Source: an uncultured Saprospiraceae bacterium (lineage in GTDB: Bacteria; Bacteroidota; Bacteroidia; Chitinophagales; Saprospiraceae). Taken from it: a stretch of 5,556 bases of DNA. Positions within the stretch are counted from its first letter, which is position 1; each line of letters opens with the position of its first letter. The DNA lies in assembly GCA_938033975.1 (NCBI GenBank), contig CALHKJ010000183.1, positions 1-5,556 on the forward strand, given 5' to 3'. The notes beneath the pieces are model-generated. The model searched no databases and was not told the origin of the DNA. It was given only the letters and a program-made list of their open reading frames with translations. Made by a program: the position numbers and the translations under genes. Below are positions 1 to 5,323 of the stretch, one piece after another.

Positions 1-1
1 A

Positions 2-514
2 AAAATCATCATGACCAGACCTGCAGTTGAAGCAGGGGAGAATCTTGGTTTTCTACCAGGAGATCTAAAAGATAAGATCGATCCATACTTAAGACCCTTG
101 TACGATGCCTTAGATGATATGATTCCACCAGACAAACTCAACTACTTCATGACCAACAGAATCATAGAAGTAGCTCCTTTGGCATTTATGAGAGGACGTA
201 CCTTAGACAATGCATTTATTATTTTGGATGAAGCGCAGAACGCCACCTCACTCCAGATCAAAATGTTCTTGACAAGATTAGGTCCAACAGCCAAATGTGT
301 CATAACTGGAGACATGTCACAGGTCGACTTACCAAGAAACCAAAAATCTGGTCTCGCTCAAGCAATCAAATTATTGAAAAACATAGAAGGCATTGAAAAT
401 CTTCAATTAACTGCCGACGATGTAGTACGTCATAGACTAGTAAAACAAATTATCAGACGCTACGACCAATTTGAAGAATTAAAAGATGCCACCAAACCAA
501 AAGACAAACAATGA
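2..514 (+). CDS. phoH: PhoH family ATPase, C-terminal part (5' end outside window)
   Basis: This is the C-terminal 170 residues of a PhoH-like P-loop NTPase, a cytoplasmic ATPase related to the N-terminal domain of superfamily 1 helicases and linked to RNA metabolism and phosphate-starvation responses in other bacteria. The frame is open from base 2 and reads KII before the first ATG at 11, as in the middle of full-length PhoH, so that ATG is internal. Visible family blocks, numbered from that Met, are TRPAVEAGE (2-10), LGFLPGD (12-18), the block PYLRPLYDAL (25-34), the Walker B ILDEAQN (71-77) and ITGDMSQVDLP (98-108). The Walker A loop lies upstream of the window. A charged lysine-rich tail (DATKPKDKQ) ends the protein. 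Its TGA stop overlaps the ATG of the OsmC gene (ATGA), which suggests co-transcription and translational coupling. Family assignment is secure; the exact cellular role is not known from sequence. Confidence 0.95.
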   Translation, partial: KIIMTRPAVEAGENLGFLPGDLKDKIDPYLRPLYDALDDMIPPDKLNYFMTNRIIEVAPLAFMRGRTLDNAFIILDEAQNATSLQIKMFLTRLGPTAKCVITGDMSQVDLPRNQKSGLAQAIKLLKNIEGIENLQLTADDVVRHRLVKQIIRRYDQFEELKDATKPKDKQ

Positions 515-915
515 CATCTGTAGTAGTTTATAAAGGTGAGTTAAGAACTCAAGCAACACATATCCGCTCTGCCAATCAATTGATCACCGATGCACCAGTC
601 GACAATAATGGAAAAGGACAAGCTTTTTCACCCACTGATTTGGTAGCAACCTCCTTAGCAAGTTGTATATTTTCCATCATGGGAATCTCTGCTGCGAAGC
701 GAGACATACCAATGGAGGGCGCTTACGCAAAAGTCACAAAGATCATGGCATCAAACCCAAGACGCATTGCCAAGATTGTCATAGAAATAGACATGCCTAA
801 AAACATAGACTACACCGAAGACCAAGAAAAATTTCTGAGAAAGGTGGCTCAGACCTGTCCAGTTGGAAGGAGTCTACATCCAGATCTAGAGCAAGAGATT
901 AGTTTGAATTTTTAA
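511..915 (+). CDS. OsmC/Ohr family protein (peroxiredoxin-like)
   Basis: This 134-residue protein is a full-length OsmC-family member. Such proteins are cytoplasmic, usually dimeric, and reduce organic hydroperoxides with a pair of cysteines. The family signature is present: the stretch NGKGQAFSPTDL (33-44) leads into ATSLASC with Cys52, and the second cysteine, Cys116, lies in QTCPVGRSLHP (114-123). Both expected reactive cysteines are therefore kept. Length is normal for the family. The ATG at 511 is chosen because it overlaps the phoH stop by 4 bases and the protein starts directly with the expected beta strand (VVVYKGELRT). No separate promoter or Shine-Dalgarno is visible, so expression probably depends on phoH read-through and coupling. 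It resembles the general OsmC/YhfA-type branch more than classical Ohr, but the substrate cannot be read from sequence. Its TAA stop overlaps the stop of the convergent HicB-like gene. Confidence 0.93.
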   Translation: MTSVVVYKGELRTQATHIRSANQLITDAPVDNNGKGQAFSPTDLVATSLASCIFSIMGISAAKRDIPMEGAYAKVTKIMASNPRRIAKIVIEIDMPKNIDYTEDQEKFLRKVAQTCPVGRSLHPDLEQEISLNF

Positions 916-1097
916 GATGCACATAACTCAAGGTAGTCTGTGACAGCCTCCTTAAATGCGGATTTTAATTTGATTAAATTTTTTCCTTCATAGCTTATAA
1001 GGTCATTGATATACTCTATCTTTCCAAAGTAAGTTTTGTCCTTTTCTGAATAATTAATAGACCCTACAAATTCTTTGTATTTTAGTTGGTCTTCCAT
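912..1097 (-). CDS. Truncated HicB-type antitoxin, N-terminal half only (possible pseudogene)
   Basis: The 61-residue product matches the N-terminal half of HicB antitoxins, which neutralise the HicA mRNA-cleaving toxin. The N-terminal pattern is clear: LKYKEFVGSINYSEKDKTYF (5-24), then GKIEYINDLISYEG (25-38), then SAFKEAVTDYLELC (46-59). In full-length HicB (about 110 residues) this Cys is followed by a lysine/proline-rich linker and a ribbon-helix-helix DNA-binding domain. Here the reading frame stops two residues later, and its TAA shares bases 912-914 with the osmC terminator codon. No HicA gene lies upstream in the 330 bases before the start, where one would be expected. The start ATG at 1097-1095 matches family starts (MEDxLxYK). 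It may be a decayed remnant of a hicAB locus cut at the osmC junction. A stand-alone short HicB-like regulator is possible but less likely. Confidence 0.72.
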   Translation of the reverse strand: MEDQLKYKEFVGSINYSEKDKTYFGKIEYINDLISYEGKNLIKLKSAFKEAVTDYLELCAS

Positions 1098-1185
1098 GCA
1101 AGGTAATTTTCTTTAAAAATATTCTTTTTAATTTCTTTTATCAAGTCTATTCTAAATATAACCCTAATCCTTCCTACCCCAAAAA

Positions 1186-1221
1186 CATCCTGCCCATCTT
1201 CACCATCTTAAAAATCCTGTT
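1186..1221. repeat. Degenerate 9-bp tandem repeat, four units
   Basis: Four consecutive nonamers in strict register: CATCCTGCC (1186-1194), CATCTTCAC (1195-1203), CATCTTAAA (1204-1212) and AATCCTGTT (1213-1221), consensus MATCYTnnn. From general knowledge, ATCCTGtaA-type nonamers recur in intergenic DNA of many Bacteroidota; I infer that this is an eroded copy of such an element. Confidence 0.6.
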
Positions 1222-1255
1222 CTGCCGCTTAATATCTTCCATTAAACCATAAAAA

Positions 1256-1348
1256 TCCCGACTCCCGCTTCTCGGCTCTCGGTTCCCGACTCTCGGCTCT
1301 CGGTTCCCGGCTCTCGCTTCTCAGCCCCCGACTCCCGCTTCTCGGCTC
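1256..1348. repeat. 7-bp tandem repeat array, 13 units without indels
   Basis: Thirteen consecutive heptamers fill 1256-1346 with no insertion or deletion, then a partial unit TCC. Typical units are TCCCGAC, TCCCGCT, TCTCGGC and TCTCGGT, consensus TCYCGRY. Nearly all variation is transitional, at the third, sixth and seventh positions. There is higher-order order too: the 21-bp blocks 1270-1290 and 1291-1311 differ at one base, and 1257-1278 recurs exactly at 1327-1348, 70 bases (ten units) away. The array has no stem-forming symmetry of note, and its GC content is far above its surroundings. Confidence 0.9.
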
Positions 1349-1428
1349 CAAAAAACCAAAAACTGTTTACCTCCCCCAAAAAAATCCCACCAACCTTACA
1401 AATACATTTCTAACGCACACCAAAAATT

Positions 1429-2391
1429 ATGAAATGGCTAAAGGAAGAATTAGAATTTAATCGAAAAGAATTATTGGGTATCTCTGTATTAATGTCAATT
1501 GGAATGATAGCGCTCATCTTTCAATATATGCCGACAGGAACAGAAAAGATATATGATATTACCATAGATGATATTTTAATTGCTGATGAAGAAATAGTTG
1601 AAACAAAAAAGTCTTACAATCAATACAAGCAGTTTCCCAAAAAGAAGCAAAACTCTGAGTCCAAAAGAGAATGGAGACCTAAAGAAGAAAAAAGTGCAAA
1701 CGAAACTTTTGAGAGATTTGCTTTCGATCCCAATACAGTGAGCAAGGATTCATTGATTCGTTTAGGTTTTAAAAAACGCGTTGCAGAAACCTGGGTTAAA
1801 TTCCGATCAAAAGGAAAGAAATATAAATCCAAAGAGGATCTATTGTCCATCTACGGAATCGACTCAAGCTTGGTGTCACGACTCAACAATTTTTTAATAT
1901 TTCCTAGGAAGGAAAAGAAAAGCAAAGTGTACGCAAAATCAAATCAGGAATATGAAAAGGAATTTGAAGCAAAGATATATCAGATTCCAGCCAAAAAGAT
2001 TGATTTAAATTCCTGCACAGAAGAAGATTTGAAGGCGCTTGGTGGAATAGGTAGCATATTTGCATCAAGGATTTTAAAATATAGGGACTTACTTGGGGGC
2101 TATGTCCGCAAAGATCAACTTAAGGAAGTATATGGATTGACGGATAGTACTTTTCAAGTCATTCAGAATTTTGTAGAGATTTCTAGTCCACCAGAACTTC
2201 TTCAGATCAACACTGCCTCCAAAAAACAACTTTCAGATCATTATTTTATTGATTACAAAGCCGCAAAACTCATCTATGCTTATCGGGCTGAGCATGGTCC
2301 TTTCATTGATAAGCAAGACTTTCAATCCTTAAAAGGGATTCCTGAACACAAAAAGAATGAAATACTGCCTTATTTAAGTTTTGCTTTGTAA
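1429..2391 (+). CDS. Membrane-anchored helix-hairpin-helix (ComEA-like) DNA-binding protein
   Basis: The 320-residue protein has one predicted membrane helix near its N terminus (about 15-34, LLGISVLMSIGMIALIFQYM), preceded by charged residues. A low-complexity lysine/glutamate-rich linker (about 57-95) follows, then three helix-hairpin-helix modules. The first (about 98-158) is degenerate. The second (about 190-252) is canonical: IDLNSCTEEDLKALGGIG (191-208), then ASRILKYRDLLGGY. The third (about 258-318) opens with INTASKKQL (260-268) and has a weak hairpin. Repeats two and three resemble ComEA, the DNA receptor of natural transformation, and HhH modules generally bind the DNA backbone without sequence preference. 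Membrane anchoring suggests DNA handling at the cell surface or inner membrane, but no other competence gene is nearby. The ATG is preceded by CACACCAAAAATT with no clear Shine-Dalgarno, as is usual in this phylum. The domain call is firm; the function is inferred. Confidence 0.88.
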   Translation: MKWLKEELEFNRKELLGISVLMSIGMIALIFQYMPTGTEKIYDITIDDILIADEEIVETKKSYNQYKQFPKKKQNSESKREWRPKEEKSANETFERFAFDPNTVSKDSLIRLGFKKRVAETWVKFRSKGKKYKSKEDLLSIYGIDSSLVSRLNNFLIFPRKEKKSKVYAKSNQEYEKEFEAKIYQIPAKKIDLNSCTEEDLKALGGIGSIFASRILKYRDLLGGYVRKDQLKEVYGLTDSTFQVIQNFVEISSPPELLQINTASKKQLSDHYFIDYKAAKLIYAYRAEHGPFIDKQDFQSLKGIPEHKKNEILPYLSFAL

Positions 2392-2410
2392 AAACGTTTT
2401 GGCTCTAGAC

Positions 2411-2439
2411 TTGTTTATCCTAAGTAAGATGTAACTTTG
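2411..2439 (+). promoter_or_regulatory. Predicted Bacteroidota-type promoter for the ABC transporter gene
   Basis: TAACTTTG at 2432-2439 is a perfect match to the Bacteroidota -7 box TAnnTTTG. TTG at 2411-2413, 18 bases upstream, fits the -33 element seen with such boxes. By the usual spacing, transcription would start near 2443-2446, just at the CTG (2445) that begins the homologous reading frame of the ABC transporter. That leaves almost no leader. Confidence 0.5.
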
Positions 2440-2444
2440 GAGCT

Positions 2445-4217
2445 CTGAAAAATCTCAAATTTTTAAATAAGTACTTTATAAGATACAAATGGCATCTGCT
2501 GAGTGGTGTTGCCTTAGTTTTCTTATCAAATTATTTTAGGTTGAAGATTCCTAAAATCATCAGAGAGTCTTTGGACTTTATTTTCGAAAAGGTAGAGACC
2601 AATGCAGATTCTACTTCCACATTTTCCGACTTATACGGAAATGAAATTTTAATATTTTCAGGAAAGGTAATTGGGGTTGCTATATTAGGAGGGATCTTCC
2701 TTTATTTTACTAGACAGACCATTATTGTGATGTCTAGACTTGTTGAGTATGATTTGAGAAGGGATATCTTTCATAAGTACGAACAACTTGATACGGCATT
2801 TTTTAAGGTAACCAAGACCGGTGATTTGATGTCTAGAGTTTCTGAAGATGTCAATAAGGTAAGAATGTATATTGGTCCAGTTTTGTTGTACAGCTCCAAT
2901 CTTATTTTTACTTTTCTTCTGGTCATCTTCGCCATGTTTGCAGTAAGTCCAAAATTGAGTTTCTATACCTTGCTTCCTTTGCCGGTTCTTTCTATTTCTA
3001 TTTATTATGTGAGTAGTATTATCAATAAGAAAAGTACCATCATCCAAACACAATTAGCAAAAATTAATTCGGTAGCACAAGAAGTTTTTTCTGGAGTGAG
3101 AGTCGTGAAGTCTTATGTGAAGGAAGAGAAATTTGGTCAGCATTTTGAAAAGGAATGTGAGGAGTATAAGGATAAAAATATAGACTTGGCTAGAGTCAAT
3201 GCTTACTTCTTTCCACTGATGATTCTATTGATCAGCCTTAGTACCTTGTTGACAATATTTGTTGGTGGTACTATGGTAGTCAATGGTGAGATTACTGCTG
3301 GAACCTTGGCGGAATTTGTATTGTATGTTAATATACTTACTTGGCCATTTACAGCAATTGGCTGGATGGTATCGATCATTCAAGAGGCAGAAGCTTCTCA
3401 AAAGAGAATCAATGAGTTTATGTCGGTCGAACCAGCGATTTACAATCAGGCTGAAGCTCAGGAGAATAACATCCTAGAAGGCCATATCGAATTTCAGAAT
3501 GTCAATTTTGATTATCCTGATACCAATATCAAGGCACTGAAGAATATCAACTTTACCATTGAGCCTGGACAAAAGTTTGCTATCATCGGTAAAACGGCTT
3601 CTGGTAAAACCACCATTGCTGATTTACTCCTAAGACTATATGACGTAACTGATGGAGTGATTAAAATCGATGGTAAAAACATCAAGGAACACAATCTTGG
3701 GCAATTAAGAAACAGAATTGGTTATGTTCCTCAAGATTCATTTTTATTCTCCGATTCCGTCAGCAACAATATACGCTTTGGAAATCCTTCAGCAACTCAG
3801 GAAGACATCGAGCATTTTGCAAAACAAGCATCTGTGCATGAAGACATTTTGCAATTTCCGGAAGGCTATGAAACACGTATAGGGGAACGAGGAGTTACCT
3901 TGTCTGGTGGACAAAAACAAAGAGTATCCATCTCGAGGGCATTTATCAAGAATCCAGACATCGTCATTCTTGACGACTGCCTATCGGCTGTAGACGCCAA
4001 CACTGAAAATGCAATTTTATCCTATTTGAATACGGCCCTAAAGGGGAAAACATCCATAATTATTACCCATAGATTCTATAATCTTCTAAATTTTGACAAG
4101 ATTATTGTTCTTGATGAAGGAAGAATTGCAGAGATCGGAACTCACGACGAACTCATGAAAATTGAGGGTTTTTACGCCGAACAATACCGCAATCAGCTGG
4201 TTGACTCGCACGAATAA
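2445..4217 (+). CDS. ABC exporter half-transporter (permease fused to ATPase), MdlA/MsbA-like
   Basis: This is an inner-membrane ABC exporter with fused six-helix membrane domain and ATPase. Read from TTG at 2541 it has 558 residues. The frame is open further up, and from CTG at 2445 it adds 32 residues (LKNLKFLNKYFIRYKWHLLS, then a hydrophobic run ending NYFR). These look like the normal N terminus and first membrane helix of the family and give 590 residues, the usual size, so I place the start at 2445. Numbering from the TTG, membrane helices lie near 36-56, 113-135, 139-158, 222-242 and 255-278. ATPase motifs are the A-loop Tyr325, Walker A GKTASGKTT (350-358), Q-loop Gln398, signature LSGGQ (454-458), Walker B DIVILD (473-478), D-loop SAVD (482-485) and H-loop His510. 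The residue after Walker B is Asp479, not the usual catalytic Glu. No partner half-transporter is adjacent. The substrate is unknown (lipid, drug or peptide). Confidence 0.9.
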   Translation: MKNLKFLNKYFIRYKWHLLSGVALVFLSNYFRLKIPKIIRESLDFIFEKVETNADSTSTFSDLYGNEILIFSGKVIGVAILGGIFLYFTRQTIIVMSRLVEYDLRRDIFHKYEQLDTAFFKVTKTGDLMSRVSEDVNKVRMYIGPVLLYSSNLIFTFLLVIFAMFAVSPKLSFYTLLPLPVLSISIYYVSSIINKKSTIIQTQLAKINSVAQEVFSGVRVVKSYVKEEKFGQHFEKECEEYKDKNIDLARVNAYFFPLMILLISLSTLLTIFVGGTMVVNGEITAGTLAEFVLYVNILTWPFTAIGWMVSIIQEAEASQKRINEFMSVEPAIYNQAEAQENNILEGHIEFQNVNFDYPDTNIKALKNINFTIEPGQKFAIIGKTASGKTTIADLLLRLYDVTDGVIKIDGKNIKEHNLGQLRNRIGYVPQDSFLFSDSVSNNIRFGNPSATQEDIEHFAKQASVHEDILQFPEGYETRIGERGVTLSGGQKQRVSISRAFIKNPDIVILDDCLSAVDANTENAILSYLNTALKGKTSIIITHRFYNLLNFDKIIVLDEGRIAEIGTHDELMKIEGFYAEQYRNQLVDSHE

Positions 4218-4356
4218 ATGTCGGCTACATAAGCTTCTAACATATACAAGATTTGTTAATTCAATTTTTAACTAGGATAAAATGTTAAATTTTGATGAAT
4301 ACATTATATATTCACTAGCGTAAGAAACTATTAAATCAACTTTAATACGGGGAAAA

Positions 4357-4800
4357 GTGGCCAACGAAGATTATAACCAACGAGAAAATGTCTACTCATC
4401 TAAGGTAAGAGCGGGTAAAAGAAGAACCTATTTTTTCGATGTTAGAAAAACAAAAGGAGATGATTATTATATAACCATCACCGAAAGCACCAAAAAATTT
4501 AATGACGACGGTTACGAGCGACACAAGATCTTTTTGTACAAAGAAGACTTCAATCGTTTCATGAATAGCTTGAATGATACTGTCAATCATGTCAAAACAG
4601 AGCTCATGCCTGATTTTGATTATGAGATTTATGAAAGACGTCAGAAAGAGTGGGAAGAATCTATTGCTAAGGAGAATGCCGAAGCAGAAGCAGCAGGTGT
4701 TTCAACTCCAACAGAAGATGCTACTGAGTCTACAGAGAGCTCAGAGCCTACCGCAGAAGCTCCATCGACAGATGATGCTGAAGAAGATTTAAGCTGGTAA
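4357..4800 (+). CDS. PUR-family (DUF3276) DNA/RNA-binding protein
   Basis: The 147-residue protein belongs to the bacterial PUR-alpha-like family (DUF3276), small proteins that fold as a PUR repeat, dimerise and bind single-stranded nucleic acid. The conserved core runs from about 12 to 80: VYSSKVRAGKRRTYFFDVR (12-30), then KGDDYYITITESTKKF (33-48), then HKIFLYKEDFNRFMNSL (56-72). After a charged helix (about 88-110) comes a long acidic, Ser/Thr/Glu/Ala-rich tail ending DDAEEDLSW. The GTG at 4357 is the only plausible start, since the next in-frame Met (69) is inside the core and a stop lies upstream at 4321. GGGG at 4349-4352 may act as ribosome-binding site, four bases before the GTG. The tail, acidic with a final aromatic residue, recalls the C-terminal tip of SSB proteins. 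A strong terminator follows directly. The target nucleic acid is unknown. Confidence 0.9.
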   Translation: MANEDYNQRENVYSSKVRAGKRRTYFFDVRKTKGDDYYITITESTKKFNDDGYERHKIFLYKEDFNRFMNSLNDTVNHVKTELMPDFDYEIYERRQKEWEESIAKENAEAEAAGVSTPTEDATESTESSEPTAEAPSTDDAEEDLSW

Positions 4801-4822
4801 TCAGCTTTTAAAAAAACAACAT

Positions 4823-4859
4823 AAAAAAAAGGCATTCGTCATTGACGGATGCCTTTTTT
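4823..4859. terminator. Bidirectional intrinsic terminator between the PUR gene and rpsT
   Basis: GGCATTCGTC (4831-4840) pairs with GACGGATGCC (4844-4853) across a 3-base ATT loop, a 10-bp stem with one G-T wobble. It is flanked by eight A (4823-4830) and six T (4854-4859), so a U-tract follows the hairpin on either strand. It sits 22 bases after the PUR gene stop and 17 bases after the rpsT stop on the other strand, so it can end both convergent transcripts. Confidence 0.92.
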
Positions 4860-4876
4860 ATCTCTTATAGTAGGAA

Positions 4877-5128
4877 TTACATTGCTCCTACATGCTTCAT
4901 CAATTTACCCTTAAGGTTTGAAGCTTTGTTCTTATGCCAAGTATTTCTTTTAGCCAATTTGTCAATCATACTAACAACTTTTGGCAAGTATGCCTCAGCT
5001 TCCTTCTTATCAGTCATTTCTCTCAACTTCAGGATAGCAGTTCTAGCAGACTTTTTATAATATCTGTTACGTAGTCTTTTGACAGCGTCTTGTCTAATTC
5101 TTTTCTTCGCGGATTTGTGATGTGCCAT
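4877..5128 (-). CDS. rpsT: 30S ribosomal protein S20
   Basis: This 83-residue, strongly basic protein is ribosomal protein S20, which binds 16S rRNA in the body of the small subunit and helps early assembly. The N terminus MAHHKSAKKRIRQDAVKRLR (1-20) followed by NRYYKKSARTAILKLRE is the family signature. The helical rest with the block LAKRNTWHKNKASNLKGKL (58-76) fits the three-helix-bundle fold. Length is close to that of other S20 proteins. The ATG at 5128-5126 is fixed by the conserved MAHHKSAKKR start. The leader is A-rich (AAATAAATAAGAA) with no strong Shine-Dalgarno. A perfect -7 box lies 19 bases upstream. The gene is monocistronic: it is divergent from sucA and ends at a shared terminator. 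Confidence 0.97.
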   Translation of the reverse strand: MAHHKSAKKRIRQDAVKRLRNRYYKKSARTAILKLREMTDKKEAEAYLPKVVSMIDKLAKRNTWHKNKASNLKGKLMKHVGAM

Positions 5129-5147
5129 TTCTTATTTATTTGGGCTG

Positions 5148-5155
5148 CAAATGTA
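5148..5155 (-). promoter_or_regulatory. Predicted -7 promoter box of rpsT
   Basis: On the minus strand the sequence reads TACATTTG, a perfect match to the Bacteroidota TAnnTTTG box. It is placed so that transcription would start about 15 bases before the rpsT ATG. No TTG or TTTG stands at the usual 17-23 base distance upstream, so only the -7 part is supported. Confidence 0.5.
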
Positions 5156-5250
5156 GTATAATTTTCAATAAAATGCAGTTCTTTACCTAGCAAACATGAC
5201 CAATTCCTGATATTTTTGCCAATCATATTACTACATTTATAAATACTTAG

Positions 5251-5283
5251 AGCCAAAACGTACATTTGGTCAAGTTTTTGGCT
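5251..5283. repeat. 8-bp inverted repeat flanking the sucA -7 box, possible operator
   Basis: AGCCAAAA (5251-5258) and TTTTGGCT (5276-5283) are perfect inverted copies separated by 17 bases that contain the TACATTTG box. The centre-to-centre distance of 25 bases puts both halves on roughly adjacent faces of the helix around the promoter. It could be a regulator site or chance in AT-rich DNA. No U-tract follows, so it does not look like a terminator. Confidence 0.35.
5261..5268 (+). promoter_or_regulatory. Predicted -7 promoter box of sucA
   Basis: TACATTTG matches TAnnTTTG perfectly, 55 bases upstream of the sucA ATG, giving a predicted leader of about 50 bases. A second near match, TACATTTA, lies at 5232-5239. 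No good -33 TTG is found at the usual spacing for either. Confidence 0.45.
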
Positions 5284-5323
5284 GTATTTTAAGATATAAA
5301 TAGATTATCCAGAAAGATTTAAG

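Larger units (their letters stand above)
1098..1428. other. Intergenic region with short tandem arrays, no gene seen
   Basis: These 331 bases hold no credible gene on either strand. The plus strand is unusually C-rich and G-poor outside the arrays. The content is an AT-rich segment (1098-1160), a degenerate 9-bp repeat array (1186-1221), a 7-bp repeat array (1256-1348) and a C/A-rich leader before the HhH gene. TACATTTC at 1403-1410 matches five of the six fixed bases of the Bacteroidota -7 box TAnnTTTG. It lies 18 bases before the HhH start codon, but no TTG at the right upstream distance supports it, so it is only a weak promoter candidate. Confidence 0.7.

Noticed and set aside
1082..1207. 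Minus-strand open frame reading into the HicB start, considered as a HicA remnant
   Set aside because: Its upper part is only the translation of the 9-bp repeats, it has no start codon of quality, and its residues do not match the HicA pattern of a conserved histidine in a dsRBD-like fold.
2391..2400. Palindrome AAAACGTTTT overlapping the HhH stop codon, considered as a terminator
   Set aside because: It has no loop and no GC-rich stem, so it cannot form a stable RNA hairpin.
2489..2539. ATG-initiated 16-codon frame ending one base before the TTG at 2541, as a coupled leader peptide
   Set aside because: The other frame across the same bases encodes the expected first membrane helix of the transporter, so the short frame is more likely a shadow. 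It remains the alternative if the TTG is the real start.
2685..3053. Minus-strand 122-residue open frame inside the ABC transporter
   Set aside because: It lies wholly antisense to a well-conserved membrane domain and has no recognisable motif.
4255..4272. GTTAA/TTAAC inverted repeat after the ABC transporter gene
   Set aside because: It is only five AT-rich pairs, too weak for a terminator and expected by chance in this composition.
4285..4293. TAAATTTTG upstream of the PUR gene as a -7 box
   Set aside because: It carries one extra base relative to TAnnTTTG, and no TTG stands at the right distance, so no promoter is claimed for this gene.
4870..4891. GTAGGA/TCCTAC inverted repeat across the rpsT stop codon
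   Set aside because: Six pairs with a ten-base loop and no U-tract; a far stronger terminator lies directly beyond it.
5029..5265. Minus-strand 78-residue open frame overlapping rpsT and the divergent promoter region
   Set aside because: It overlaps the conserved S20 gene out of frame and covers the promoter boxes; its composition is not protein-like and no family is recognisable.
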